From: Sva-07 sp963716235 | Lineage (GTDB): Bacteria > Actinomycetota > Acidimicrobiia > Acidimicrobiales > Ilumatobacteraceae | Assembly (NCBI GenBank): GCA_963716235.1 | Contig: CAVQTE010000001.1 | Coordinates: 1 to 64,000, forward strand | Direction of reading: 5' to 3' | DNA: 64,000 bases | In this document: positions 8,135 to 17,159 of the stretch, piece by piece | How positions within the stretch are numbered: position 1 is the first letter of the stretch | How the letters are laid out: each line of letters opens with the position of its first letter | Position numbers and translations under genes: made by a program | Notes under the pieces: model-generated | The model's input: only the letters and a program-made list of their open reading frames with translations | Told to the model about the DNA's origin: nothing | Database searches by the model: none

Positions 8135-9039
8135 CAGAGTTCTCTCAGGAGGGCGATGCGCTCGTCGAGCGGGGGGTGGGTGTCGAACAGTTTGTGGATG
8201 CCGCCCAGCTTGCCGTCGTCGCCGACGCCACTCATGGGTTGCTCGATCCACAAGTGTGCCGTAGCGGTGGACGCTGAATGCGTCGCGGTCGTATCGGCCC
8301 GCAACTTCTCGAGTGCGGAGATCAGTCCGGGCGGATACCGGGTGAGCTGGCAAGCACTGACGTCCGCCAGTGTCTCGCGCCGGCGCGAGATCGTGGCCTG
8401 CATCGCCTTGGCAACGATCGGCGCGACGATGAGCATGATGATGCCGATCCAGGCCAACGGATTGTTGCCGTCGCTGCGATCGCCGTTGCGGGCGACGCGC
8501 CCACCGTTCCACCACATCGTACGAATCGCGAGGTCGCTCATCAGTGCCACGGCACCGACCATCGTGACCGCCAGCGTCGACACGAGGATGTCGTAGTTGC
8601 GGATATGGCTCAGTTCGTGGGCGATCACGCCCTCCAACTCGACGCGGTTCATCATCTCGAGCAGCCCGGTGGTCACCGCGATCGCCGCATGATTCGGGTT
8701 GCGACCGGTGGCGAACGCATTCGGGGCGGGATCGTCGATGACGTAGATGCCCGGCTTGGGGATGCCCCCGGCGATGCACAGCCCCTCGACCAGATTGTGG
8801 AGACGGGCGTAGTCCTCGGGTGGCGCCGGACGCGCTCGGCTCACCGCCAACGCGATCTTGTCGGCCTTCCAGTACGACGTGAAGGCGATGAGCGCGCTGA
8901 TCACCAGAGCGGCAACGGTGAACGCGATGCCATTGCCGACGACGGCACCGATGGCGGCACCGACGAGCACGACGACGAGCATGAAGACGACGACGAGCAC
9001 CACACTTCGTCGTTTGTTCGATCGGATCAGTTCAAACAT
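8134..9039 (-). CDS. htpX: HtpX-like membrane zinc metalloprotease (M48)
   Basis: HtpX proteases degrade damaged membrane proteins. The 301-residue product has two N-terminal transmembrane helices (about residues 13-33 and 37-54), the zinc motif HELSH (about residue 140), a third-ligand Glu in RRRETLADVSA, and further hydrophobic helices between them. The conserved block DPAPNAFATGRNP is typical of the family. It follows lemA with a 12-bp gap; htpX-lemA pairing is common. It overlaps the downstream DUF3048 gene by one base. Confidence 0.96.
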   Translation of the reverse strand: MFELIRSNKRRSVVLVVVFMLVVVLVGAAIGAVVGNGIAFTVAALVISALIAFTSYWKADKIALAVSRARPAPPEDYARLHNLVEGLCIAGGIPKPGIYVIDDPAPNAFATGRNPNHAAIAVTTGLLEMMNRVELEGVIAHELSHIRNYDILVSTLAVTMVGAVALMSDLAIRTMWWNGGRVARNGDRSDGNNPLAWIGIIMLIVAPIVAKAMQATISRRRETLADVSACQLTRYPPGLISALEKLRADTTATHSASTATAHLWIEQPMSGVGDDGKLGGIHKLFDTHPPLDERIALLREL

Positions 9040-9051
9040 GGACGACGTCGG

Positions 9052-9606
9052 TCAGAACTCGACGGTGGGGGCAGTTCGCGCCTGCTCGTCGGCCTCGAAG
9101 TACTCGCGTGGCTCGAAGTTGAACATCTTGGCGAGAACCACGGTCGGGAACGATTCGAGCTTGTTGTCGTACGTGAGCACGCTGTCGTTGTAGAACTGTC
9201 GGGCGTAGGCCACCCGTCCTTCGGTGGCGGTGAGTTCCTCCTGCAGGGCCAGGAAGTTCTGGTTGGCCTTGAGATCGGGATACGACTCACTGAGCGCGAA
9301 GAGTTGGCGAAGTGCGCCGGTCAGCACGCCGTCGGCATTGGCCTGCGCCTTGGGGGTGTCTGGTGCAGCGATGGCCGCATTGCGCGCTTCGACCACCGCG
9401 GCAAGTGTTTCGCGTTCATGGGCGGCGTAGCCCTTCACGGTTTCGACGAGATTGGGGATGAGGTCGAGCCGACGTTTCAACTGGACATCGATCTGCGACC
9501 AGGCATTCTCGACCTGGTTTCGGGAGCGGACGAGTCCGTTGTACGCGGCGATCACCAACCCCACCAGGACCACCACGACGATGATCACGATGATGGCAGG
9601 AAGCAT
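9052..9606 (-). CDS. lemA: LemA family membrane-anchored protein
   Basis: This is a 184-residue LemA protein with one N-terminal transmembrane helix (about residues 3-21), followed by the helical-bundle signature NQVENAWSQIDVQLKRRLDLIPNL and the C-terminal FPTVVLAKMFNF(E)PREYFEA block. LemA proteins are membrane-anchored helical proteins often paired with HtpX-type proteases; their biochemical role is unclear. It probably forms a lemA-htpX-DUF3048 operon. Confidence 0.95.
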   Translation of the reverse strand: MLPAIIVIIVVVVLVGLVIAAYNGLVRSRNQVENAWSQIDVQLKRRLDLIPNLVETVKGYAAHERETLAAVVEARNAAIAAPDTPKAQANADGVLTGALRQLFALSESYPDLKANQNFLALQEELTATEGRVAYARQFYNDSVLTYDNKLESFPTVVLAKMFNFEPREYFEADEQARTAPTVEF

Positions 9607-9634
9607 GGCGGCCAGTGTACGGGCCCAGCGACGG

Positions 9635-10732
9635 TCAACCGGTGATGGCTCGACGGGCCGTCAACGCCTGGTAGATCTCCACGTACCGGTCGGCCAGCGA
9701 GGTCATGGCGAACTGATCCGCACGCTGCATCCCGGCGTCGCAGAGGCGATCGGCGAGCGTTCGATCGTTGACGATCGAGCGCAACGCGTCGGAGAGAGCT
9801 GCCGGGTCACCAGGCTCGACGAGGATCGAATCGACACCGTCGGTCGCCACGTTTCGGTACCCGTCGAGCGCGCTGGCCACGACCGTCGTGCCCGCTGCCA
9901 TGGCCTCGATCAACACCACCCCGAACGATTCTCCGTGCAAGGACGGTGCACAGAAGACGTCAGCAGAACGCAGCCGGGAGAACTTCTCGTCGTCGGTGAC
10001 CCGACCGAGCCATTCGAATCGGGAGTCACCCGCCGTCGAGCGGGTCAGTTCTTCGGTGTCGGGGCCATCGCTGCCGATCCACACGCGTACCGGCAACGAG
10101 TGCTGCTGCACGGCCTCGATGAGCACTCGGAGGCCCTTGCGCTCCTCGTGACGGCCGCAGAAGAACACGACGGGAGCGTCGCCGTCGGTGTCGGGCCACG
10201 GCGTGGCCGATCGGATCTCATCGAGTTCGACACCGTTGAACAGCACCTCGTACTCGCCGCCGAGATAGCGCTCGACCAGCGCCAGTGCGTCTTTCGACAC
10301 GACGACCTTGTGATCGATGCGGGTGATCAAGCGGCTGAGCGCAGGGCGAAGAATGCGATAACTCGCCGAGGTCCCCGCCATGTGGAAGGTGCCGACCGTG
10401 GGAGCGCGATGCACCATCAACGCCGTCGACGTCGGGCCCGGGGCGAGAGGTTCGTGGAGGTGGATGACGTCGAACTGTTCATCGTTGAGCACTCGAAGGG
10501 TCCGCAGTGCCGCGGACGGGTCGGGGGCGATCGGCGCCACCGAGCCGTTGGCCGAGAGGGGCAGCGAGTCGCCGAGTGGTGTGATGAAACTCTCGGGTGG
10601 CGGGCCGTCGCACGGCCCCAGCACACGCGTCTCGTGACCGCGCCGGCGCAGCTCTCGCGCGAGGCCGAGCACCTGCGCCTGGACGCCGCCCGGCACCGTC
10701 AAGCTGTACGGACTGACGATGCCGATCCTCAT
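9635..10732 (-). CDS. pimA: GT4 glycosyltransferase, PimA-like (phosphatidylinositol mannosyltransferase)
   Basis: This is a 365-residue GT-B glycosyltransferase of family GT4. The N-terminal nucleotide fold starts MRIGIVSPYSLTVPGGVQ, with the donor-site blocks GRHEERKGL and SFGVVLIEAMAAG towards the C-terminus. The N-terminal GGVQ signature and the neighbouring acyltransferase and CDP-alcohol phosphatidyltransferase genes match mycobacterial pimA, which transfers mannose from GDP-mannose to phosphatidylinositol. The exact acceptor in this organism is inferred. The ATG at 10732 is chosen; the upstream ATG at 10740 is in another frame. Its start is 10 bases from the GGDEF-EAL stop, so it may be transcribed from the islet upstream. 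Confidence 0.85.
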   Translation of the reverse strand: MRIGIVSPYSLTVPGGVQAQVLGLARELRRRGHETRVLGPCDGPPPESFITPLGDSLPLSANGSVAPIAPDPSAALRTLRVLNDEQFDVIHLHEPLAPGPTSTALMVHRAPTVGTFHMAGTSASYRILRPALSRLITRIDHKVVVSKDALALVERYLGGEYEVLFNGVELDEIRSATPWPDTDGDAPVVFFCGRHEERKGLRVLIEAVQQHSLPVRVWIGSDGPDTEELTRSTAGDSRFEWLGRVTDDEKFSRLRSADVFCAPSLHGESFGVVLIEAMAAGTTVVASALDGYRNVATDGVDSILVEPGDPAALSDALRSIVNDRTLADRLCDAGMQRADQFAMTSLADRYVEIYQALTARRAITG

Positions 10733-10742
10733 CGGCTCATCG

Positions 10743-13340
10743 TCACGCCACACCGAAGCACCGCTCGAGATGGTCCGCCTCCAACGGGTCCGAAAGCAGT
10801 GGCCCCTGACCGAGATTGCATCCCAACGCCTTCAATGCTCGAAGCTGCGTCGGGTGCTCGATCCCCTCGGCAATGCTCACCATGTCGAGCCCGGAGGTCA
10901 GCTGCAGGATCATTCGTGCCAGCGTCGCAGTACGAGGATGCTCGTCGAGTTCGTCGATGAACTGGCGATCGATCTTGATGACGTCGACCGGGAACCGCTG
11001 CAGGTACGACAGAGAGCAGTAGCCGGTTCCGAAGTCATCCAGTGCAATGAGTACACCAAGCCCGCGCAGTTCGGCAAGATTTCCCACGGCCGACTCGATC
11101 TCCTCGACCAGCATCGTCTCGGTGATTTCGAGCGTGACGCGACGCGGATCGAGTCCATACGTCTGCAGTGACGTGCGGACCTGCTCGACGAATCCCGGTG
11201 AGCGAATCTGCCCTCCCGACACGTTGACATTGAGTTGCTGCGGACCACGCGCCTGCCACCGGGAGGCGGCCCGGATGCTCTGCTCCATGACCCAGTTGCC
11301 GATCGGCGCGATCAGGCCGGCGCGTTCGGCAATCGGGATGAACTCGCTCGGCAACACCGTTCCACGCGTGGGGTGTTCCCATCGCAACAGGGCCTCTGCA
11401 CCGACGACACGATGCGTCTGCAGATCCACCATCGGCTGGTAGACCAGGCGGAGCTGATTGCGTTCGATGGCGTTCGACAGGTCGCTGCGGAATTCGAGAT
11501 GCCTCGAGGCGGAGAGTCTCATGGCCGGGTCGAAGATCTTGATCTGGCTCTTTCCTGCCCGCTTGGCCTCGTACATGGCGATGTCGGCGTCACGCAGCAA
11601 ACCGGCGGTCGTCATGCCTGGCGTCGACACCGCAACACCGACGCTCGCCAGCACGGTGACGTCGTATCCGGCCAGCGGGACCGGTTCGTGGAGGTCGGCC
11701 AGGAGTTGTTCGGCCACGTCGATCGCCCGGTCGACACCGCCTCGATCTTCGAGGAGGAGAGCAAATTCGTCGCCACCGAGGCGCGCTGGAGTGTCGCCGA
11801 CGCCGGACACACGCCGAATCCGCTCAGCGATCGCTCGCAACATCTGGTCGCCGACGCCATGGCCGAGCGCATCGTTGACCGACTTGAAGTCGTCGAGATC
11901 GACGAACAACACGACCACCGGATCGGCATCGGGACGGACCACTCGCAACGCGTGATCCATACGGTCGAGAAACAACGCCCGGTTCGCGAGTCCGGTCAGT
12001 TCGTCGTGGAACGCCCGGTGACTCAGCTGTCGTTCCAGATTGCGCTGCTCGGTCACATCACGGAACGTGGCGACCACACCGTCGACAGCGTCACCACCGA
12101 GCAGGTTCGCGATCGTGGCTTCCATCCGGCGACGGTCACCATCGACACGAACCAGGCTCGCCTCGAACTTGACCATGCCACCGTGGCCGAGCCGTACCGC
12201 CTTGCGCAGCTCAGTGGCTGCCGCGTCACGGTCGTCGCTCGACACCAGATCGATCACCGACCGACCCGTCCAATCGCTCGACCGGTGCCCGAGCGTGCTC
12301 GCCAGCCCTGGGCTCGCATACTGGATGACCCCATCGGCGTCGACGAGCAGGACCACGTCACTCGAGTGCTCGACCATGGCAGCAAGCCGATCCTGCCCCC
12401 GGCGCTCGGTCAGCCCCTGCACCGTGGCGACCAGGCGCCACATCCTCGTGAGTGCGAGCACGACGACGACGACCGAACATATCGCGGCAAGCGTCCTCGT
12501 CGTGGCCGTACCGAGGCCGGTGACCAGCAGGCTGAGCAACACCGTCAGCGGCGTGAGCGCTGCGACACTCAGCCAGACGACGCGGCCGAAGCCGAAGACC
12601 GGTCCGACCTCGATGGCCCGGTTCATCTGCGTCATCGTGGGGTCGAGTGCGGCGGCGCCGATGAACAGCGACGCCGGGATGATCAATGCCGCCACGAAGC
12701 CGCCCGCGCCGTAGTTGTCGCGGAGTTCTTCGACAGTACGCAGAACGTCGGCCATGACGAGCAACGCAACGCCGATCATCGTCAACGTCGGTGCTGCAGA
12801 GCGGAACCGCGACTGGATTGCCATCCGAGAAGCCATCGCGACGGCCACTGCGCCGAGCATTGGTACGAGCATCGCCCAGACCCGGTCGCCGACAGCGAGG
12901 TCGCCATCCGAGAGATACGGCTCGACGACCGCGAGCCAGACGCCGAGCCCCACGGCGATCCCCACGATCGCCACCTCGATCCCGCCGAGACCGTCGTCCG
13001 CCCCCGAGTCACGCGAGAGGATCGACAGACCGACAACGAGCGCCACGGCCGACACGAGGTGGATCGCGTCGCTGGCCGACGGGAACGTGTCGTCGCCGCG
13101 GAAGAAGAGCGCGGCCCACACCACGTTCGCTCCGGCGAGCAGCCCCATCGACAGTGCGATCAGCGCCCATGGCCGCTTTCGCCTCGGCTGGAATCCAGCG
13201 ACGCCGACCACGATCGCACCGACGGCCACGGCGGGTGACACGACCCGAATGGCCTCAGCCGCGCCGCTCGATGGCGCGAGGAGGTACACGGCTGTGAGCA
13301 CAGCCGCCAATCCGATGAGCGCGCGTGATCGCGCCGACAT
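10743..13340 (-). CDS. membrane PAS-GGDEF-EAL cyclic-di-GMP signalling protein
   Basis: This is an 865-residue three-part signalling protein. Residues 1-300 hold about eight to nine hydrophobic helices. A PAS domain (about 315-430) follows, then GGDEF (about 440-603; RLGGDEFALL at 520-529) and EAL (about 610-860; EALLRW at 649-654, DDFGTG, EGIEHP). GGDEF makes and EAL degrades c-di-GMP. The active motif GGDEF is intact, and the EAL signature and DDFGTG metal-site block are present. The inhibitory I-site position five residues before GGDEF reads GVGD instead of RxxD, so product inhibition may be lost. Start ATG 13340 has AGGAGA about 12 bases upstream. It lies in a locus that in mycobacteria runs directly from pimA to the acyltransferase gene, so it looks inserted. 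Confidence 0.93.
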   Translation of the reverse strand: MSARSRALIGLAAVLTAVYLLAPSSGAAEAIRVVSPAVAVGAIVVGVAGFQPRRKRPWALIALSMGLLAGANVVWAALFFRGDDTFPSASDAIHLVSAVALVVGLSILSRDSGADDGLGGIEVAIVGIAVGLGVWLAVVEPYLSDGDLAVGDRVWAMLVPMLGAVAVAMASRMAIQSRFRSAAPTLTMIGVALLVMADVLRTVEELRDNYGAGGFVAALIIPASLFIGAAALDPTMTQMNRAIEVGPVFGFGRVVWLSVAALTPLTVLLSLLVTGLGTATTRTLAAICSVVVVVLALTRMWRLVATVQGLTERRGQDRLAAMVEHSSDVVLLVDADGVIQYASPGLASTLGHRSSDWTGRSVIDLVSSDDRDAAATELRKAVRLGHGGMVKFEASLVRVDGDRRRMEATIANLLGGDAVDGVVATFRDVTEQRNLERQLSHRAFHDELTGLANRALFLDRMDHALRVVRPDADPVVVLFVDLDDFKSVNDALGHGVGDQMLRAIAERIRRVSGVGDTPARLGGDEFALLLEDRGGVDRAIDVAEQLLADLHEPVPLAGYDVTVLASVGVAVSTPGMTTAGLLRDADIAMYEAKRAGKSQIKIFDPAMRLSASRHLEFRSDLSNAIERNQLRLVYQPMVDLQTHRVVGAEALLRWEHPTRGTVLPSEFIPIAERAGLIAPIGNWVMEQSIRAASRWQARGPQQLNVNVSGGQIRSPGFVEQVRTSLQTYGLDPRRVTLEITETMLVEEIESAVGNLAELRGLGVLIALDDFGTGYCSLSYLQRFPVDVIKIDRQFIDELDEHPRTATLARMILQLTSGLDMVSIAEGIEHPTQLRALKALGCNLGQGPLLSDPLEADHLERCFGVA

Positions 13341-13740
13341 CGAGAAGCTCGTCTCCTGTTCGATGTTGCTTCTTCGGCAGGTTGGTCAGTCGCCTTGACG
13401 ACCGTGTCCGTAGGCTGGCGCGCCGACGCCCGCTCAGACATCTGCGTTACACCCCTCAACTACGATGGGTCGCGCGAGCGCTACCCGCACGATCATCGCA
13501 GCGACCAACGCAGCACCCGTCTACTCGCCACCGCAATGCAATCGTTCCGTCACGCCGCCGCGGATGCGTGCACCCGATCATGAGGGCCGGTCGACTCCGG
13601 CGGGCAGAGACCGACCGGCCTCACCAGGCACGGCGCCGGCCGGAAGATCTGTGAAGCAGTGGTGACGTACACGTTCCGAATCGCTGGCGGGTGCCGCGCT
13701 CGCGACGACCGCTGACAGCACCGCAGATCAGTAGGTGTAC
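13341..13740. other. 400-bp non-coding gap inside the signalling islet
   Basis: This gap separates the GGDEF-EAL start from the stop of the TIR gene. On the minus strand a short frame begins at about 13442 (MSERASARQPTD) and runs in a different frame past the GGDEF-EAL ATG. It could be a leader, or the true N-terminus of the GGDEF-EAL protein after another indel, but I cannot support either. The + strand frames here lack convincing codon usage. No RNA gene or convincing terminator was seen. Confidence 0.4.
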
Positions 13741-14887
13741 TCAGTCCCAATAGCCGCGTGCCGTTTCGGCGTTCTGAAAAAGTTCGATCCAGCGATCACG
13801 GAAAGGGTAGCCCTCCTCTGTTGAACACACAGGCGGGGGCGCGATCGCAGCGGTGGAGAGCCGCCCTCTGGAGTAAGGGGTGGTCTTGATCTGGTTGAGG
13901 ACGGCGACGAGTTCGTCCCTGGTGAGTGCTGGGTCACTGAGAGCTGCCTGAGCTTCGATTTGGATCATCTTCAGTTCCTCCTCCGCCGCCTGTTGGTCGA
14001 ATGGTGTGGCCGAAGCGACGGCCAGGCGTTCCGCGTAGTCGCCTTGACAGATGGCCTCACCCGCTGCGGTCGCTGCGAATGCCTCGAGTTCGGCCAGTTT
14101 GCCGTTCGCGGTCCCGAGATCTGCATTGGCCTGGTCGAGTTGACCGTTCGCCGTCTCGAGCTCCTCGCTCTTCGCTTGGACCTGCTCTTTCAGGCTGCGC
14201 TCGACCTTGGTCTGTCCACGGGCGTCGATGGTTTGCCCACGGAACAGGTACATGCCGAACACACCCACAAGCGACAGTGCGAGCAGAAGAATCAGCGCCG
14301 TTACCGCTGTCCGGCGAATGCGCACGAATCGGTGGTACGTGTGGATGTCCTCACCTTCGAGATCGTCTTTGCTGACTCCATGGACTGGCGCTGCAAGGGT
14401 CGCTACTGCCGCACGAAACCGCGTATCGCGCAATGACAGGTCCTCGACATTGCGTGCCCAACGAAGATCCACCCAGCACGGTTCCGCACTCAACCGGCCT
14501 CGCAGCTCATCTGGAACGGCATTCGAGGTGGCCGCCCAGTCGTTGATCTCGTTGTCCCAGATCAACTCGCCTGCAGTCAGCGCGAACAGCAGTTTGTCCT
14601 CGGGGTGACCGGCGAGGAAATGCTCGATCTCACGACCGACCCAGGGCGACTCGTCCGCCTCAGGTGACAGCAACAACACCGCGAAACGAGAGGCGTCGAG
14701 ATTCGCCGCCAACGTGCTCCACAGATGCGGCGGACGCGGACAGCGACGACTCGTCTCTGAACACCTCAAGGGCACGACGCTGGTTCCAGCGGCGACCCAG
14801 GTTCTTCAGACCCGACTCGAGATCCTCCGCGAGCGTGCTGTCGGCGCGATGCGAATACGAGATGAAAACGTCGTAACTCTTGGACAC
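13741..14887 (-). CDS. TIR domain-transmembrane-coiled-coil protein (frameshifted)
   Basis: The gene starts at the GTG at 14887, behind a strong GGGAGG site, and reads MSKSYDVFISYSHRADS, a bacterial TIR-domain start. Homology continues through ALEVFRDESSLSAS. The next expected TIR segment (PHLWSTLAANLDASRFAVLLLSPEA, ending SPWVGREIEHFL) is present but one frame away; removing one base near 14730 restores it. After TIR come a transmembrane helix (TAVTALILLLALSLVGVFGMYLF), a coiled coil with ELETANGQLDQANADL-type repeats, and a 110-residue C-terminal region with two cysteines. The Glu in the SPWVGREIEHF helix is the candidate NADase catalytic residue by family knowledge. The restored length is about 382 residues. 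It could be a sequencing error or a real pseudogene. Confidence 0.8.
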
Positions 14888-15031
14888 TTCGCCTCCCTAC
14901 GGCCGCCGAACGCGCTGCGACGGCACACATCCTTACATGACACGACCACCCGGTTTCTCCTGTTCGTCGCTCAGGAGCCTTCGCGTCAGGCGTCGGCGAT
15001 GGCCGTCGAGACGCGACACGACGCAGCGCCA

Positions 15032-15967
15032 CTACCTGGGCTTATGCTCGTACCCGGGGTCGCTGGGCCAGTTGGCCTGGAACATGTGCCACTGCGACGG
15101 CGCCCGCCTGATGAGGATCTCGAGTTCCTCGGCCAGGAGTTGGGTGACGCGCTGCACGTCGTCGCGAAGCCGCTTCTCGACGCGCTCGATCGGCAACGGC
15201 GGGCGCACCCAGGCGTGGTGACCGTCGACACGATCGGTGAAGTACACCGCCGTGGGAAGGATCGGGGCACCCGTGCGCATCGACAAGGTCGCCGGGCCGG
15301 CGGGCATCGTGGTGCGCTCGCCGAAGAACTCGACCTCGGGGCCACCGCCTTGGAGATCGCGATCGGCGAGCAGGCAGACCACGTGATTGTCACGAAGGGC
15401 CCGCATCACGGTCGCTCCGGCCTCCGGCCCGAGCGCGACGACGTTCATCCCGAGTGCAGAGCGCAGCTCGACGAACCACTCGAAGAGTTCCGGCGGGTCG
15501 ATCTTCTCCACCACCACCGTGATCTGATGGCCCTGCTCGGCGATCCAGCGACCCGCCCATTCCCACCCGCCGAGGTGCGGCAGCACGAGGATGACCCCGT
15601 TGCCCTGGGCCAGTCCATCGACGATGTTCTCGTAGCCGTCGACGTCGAACCCTCGCTCGACGGTTGCGCCCGACAGGTTCGGGAGGCGGAAGCTCTCGAG
15701 CCAGTAGTGGGCATAGGAGTCGAAGGCCTCCTGGACGGCACGGCGAAGTCGCACACCGCGCAGCGTCGGGTCGACCCGTTGGAGGTGCCGCGCGATCATC
15801 GCGCGACGCTCCCGGCTGGCGAAGCTGGCGCCGAGCCCGAATGGCAGGGTGAGCCCGTCCGCCACCCTCGCCGGCATCAACCGTGCAGCAGCGGCACCGA
15901 CGCGGTACGACGACGTCGTCGCCAGGTCGGTGAGTCGGCGTGGATCAGTGATCGGTCGAGCAGGCAC
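15032..15967 (-). CDS. lysophospholipid acyltransferase family protein (PatA/HtrB-like)
   Basis: This is a 311-residue acyltransferase of the LpxL/HtrB family. The catalytic HX4E motif is visible in LPHLGGWEWAG, followed by LADRDLQGGGPEVEFFGE and MPAGPATLSMRTGAPILP. In mycobacteria the positional equivalent, next to pgsA, acylates phosphatidylinositol mannosides; that substrate is inferred here from synteny. The GTG at 15967 lies three bases past the upstream pgsA stop. It lies immediately downstream of pgsA on the minus strand. Confidence 0.88.
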   Translation of the reverse strand: MPARPITDPRRLTDLATTSSYRVGAAAARLMPARVADGLTLPFGLGASFASRERRAMIARHLQRVDPTLRGVRLRRAVQEAFDSYAHYWLESFRLPNLSGATVERGFDVDGYENIVDGLAQGNGVILVLPHLGGWEWAGRWIAEQGHQITVVVEKIDPPELFEWFVELRSALGMNVVALGPEAGATVMRALRDNHVVCLLADRDLQGGGPEVEFFGERTTMPAGPATLSMRTGAPILPTAVYFTDRVDGHHAWVRPPLPIERVEKRLRDDVQRVTQLLAEELEILIRRAPSQWHMFQANWPSDPGYEHKPR

Positions 15968-15970
15968 GAG

Positions 15971-16657
15971 TCAGGTCGGCCGACGCGGAACGCTCGTGCG
16001 CCGACGCTCGGTTCGTGCGACACGCCGACTCTGGCGCCGTGATCGTCGCATCTCGATACGTGCCGCAGTGACCGGAGCGACCGCGGCCTGCTTCCAGACC
16101 TTCAGGAAGCGTTGAATCGCGGTGATGGTGGTGAGGGCCAGCATGATCCACAGGATCGGGATCAAGAGGACCGGGAACAGCAGACCGACGCAGAGCGCGA
16201 TGATGCGTTCGGCGCGCTCCATCAAGCCGCCCTTGGCCTCGATGCCGAGCGACTCGGCCTTCGCCCGTTCGTAGCTGATGATGCTCGACACGGCCATGAC
16301 AGCGAACGGCAGGATGGTCATGTAGGGCGACTCGGTACCGGCGAAGTACCAGGCGATGCCGCCGAGCAGGAACGCATCGGTGACCCGATCGACGGTGGAG
16401 TCGAAAAATGCGCCGCGTTGGCTGGACGCGTCGGTCGCCTTGGCGAGCGCTCCATCGAAAAGGTCGGGCAGCGCGGCGAGGATCACGAGCAGCAGCCCCA
16501 ACCGGAGCCGCCCGGAGCCGATGGCGACTGCGGCACCGATACCGACGAGCAATCCGAGGATCGTGAGGTGGTCGGGCGTCAGGCCCGTCTTACGAAGCGC
16601 GTTGCCGATCGGCTTGACGGCCTTGTCGACCGGTTTTCGGAACGTGCCGTCGAACAT
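15971..16657 (-). CDS. pgsA: CDP-alcohol phosphatidyltransferase (phosphatidylinositol-phosphate synthase-like)
   Basis: This 228-residue polytopic membrane enzyme transfers a phosphatidyl group from CDP-diacylglycerol to an alcohol. The CDP-alcohol motif is present as DLFDGALAKATDASSQRGAF FDSTVDR with all four metal-binding Asp residues; the usual Arg after DGxxA is Lys. The neighbouring PimA-like and acyltransferase genes suggest inositol phosphate as acceptor, as for mycobacterial PgsA1, but specificity cannot be read from the sequence. The C-terminus is a strongly basic tail (RRSRRQSRRVARTERRRTS). Confidence 0.88.
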   Translation of the reverse strand: MFDGTFRKPVDKAVKPIGNALRKTGLTPDHLTILGLLVGIGAAVAIGSGRLRLGLLLVILAALPDLFDGALAKATDASSQRGAFFDSTVDRVTDAFLLGGIAWYFAGTESPYMTILPFAVMAVSSIISYERAKAESLGIEAKGGLMERAERIIALCVGLLFPVLLIPILWIMLALTTITAIQRFLKVWKQAAVAPVTAARIEMRRSRRQSRRVARTERRRTSVPRRPT

Positions 16658-16667
16658 CGACGAGACG

Positions 16668-17159
16668 TTATCGCGACTCTGGAGCGAGATCGGGGTTGTC
16701 CTCGCTGAGGTGTTCCACGACCGTTCCGTCGACGGCGTCGACCAGTACGAGCCCTCGTCGGGCAGGCGGATCCTCGGCCGAGTACACCATCACGCGCCAC
16801 GTGGGACGGCTGCGCAGCCCGCGCCACACCTGTTGAGCCGAGGCATGCCCGACCGGGAATCCCAACGCTTGCTGGGCCGCGACGAGCGCATCTTTCTCGT
16901 CGACGTGCATCGTCCAACTCGAGGTGATCGAGAAGATCCCGACCGCAGCGAGCACGGCGGCCGCCACGAGCAGGCCCTCGTTCACGAGGGGAGCGTCGGT
17001 GAACGTGGCGTAGACGATCACGCACAGCGCGGAGATGACGAGATAGATCACGCCAGGCCACCGACGACGGCTGTTGTCGGGGAACTGGTACGGACCCACG
17101 AAGCCCGTGGGATCGAGGTCGTCCGGAAGTTCGTCTCGGATGTCGTCGGTCATCGACAT
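16668..17159 (-). CDS. two-helix membrane protein of unknown function
   Basis: This 163-residue protein is not recognised. It has an acidic N-terminus, two adjacent transmembrane helices (about residues 35-52 and 62-79), and a cytosolic-looking C-terminal domain of about 80 residues (WRVMVYSAEDPPARRGLVLVD). The ATG at 17159 overlaps the HIT gene stop by one base (TGATG), so it is translationally coupled to it. It is followed by pgsA after 10 bases. A role in lipid synthesis is suggested only by its position. Confidence 0.75.
   Translation of the reverse strand: MSMTDDIRDELPDDLDPTGFVGPYQFPDNSRRRWPGVIYLVISALCVIVYATFTDAPLVNEGLLVAAAVLAAVGIFSITSSWTMHVDEKDALVAAQQALGFPVGHASAQQVWRGLRSRPTWRVMVYSAEDPPARRGLVLVDAVDGTVVEHLSEDNPDLAPESR

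Noticed and set aside
13325..13654. Plus-strand genes in the 13,341-13,740 gap
   Set aside because: The frames have poor, Arg-rich composition, no ribosome-binding sites and no recognisable domain.
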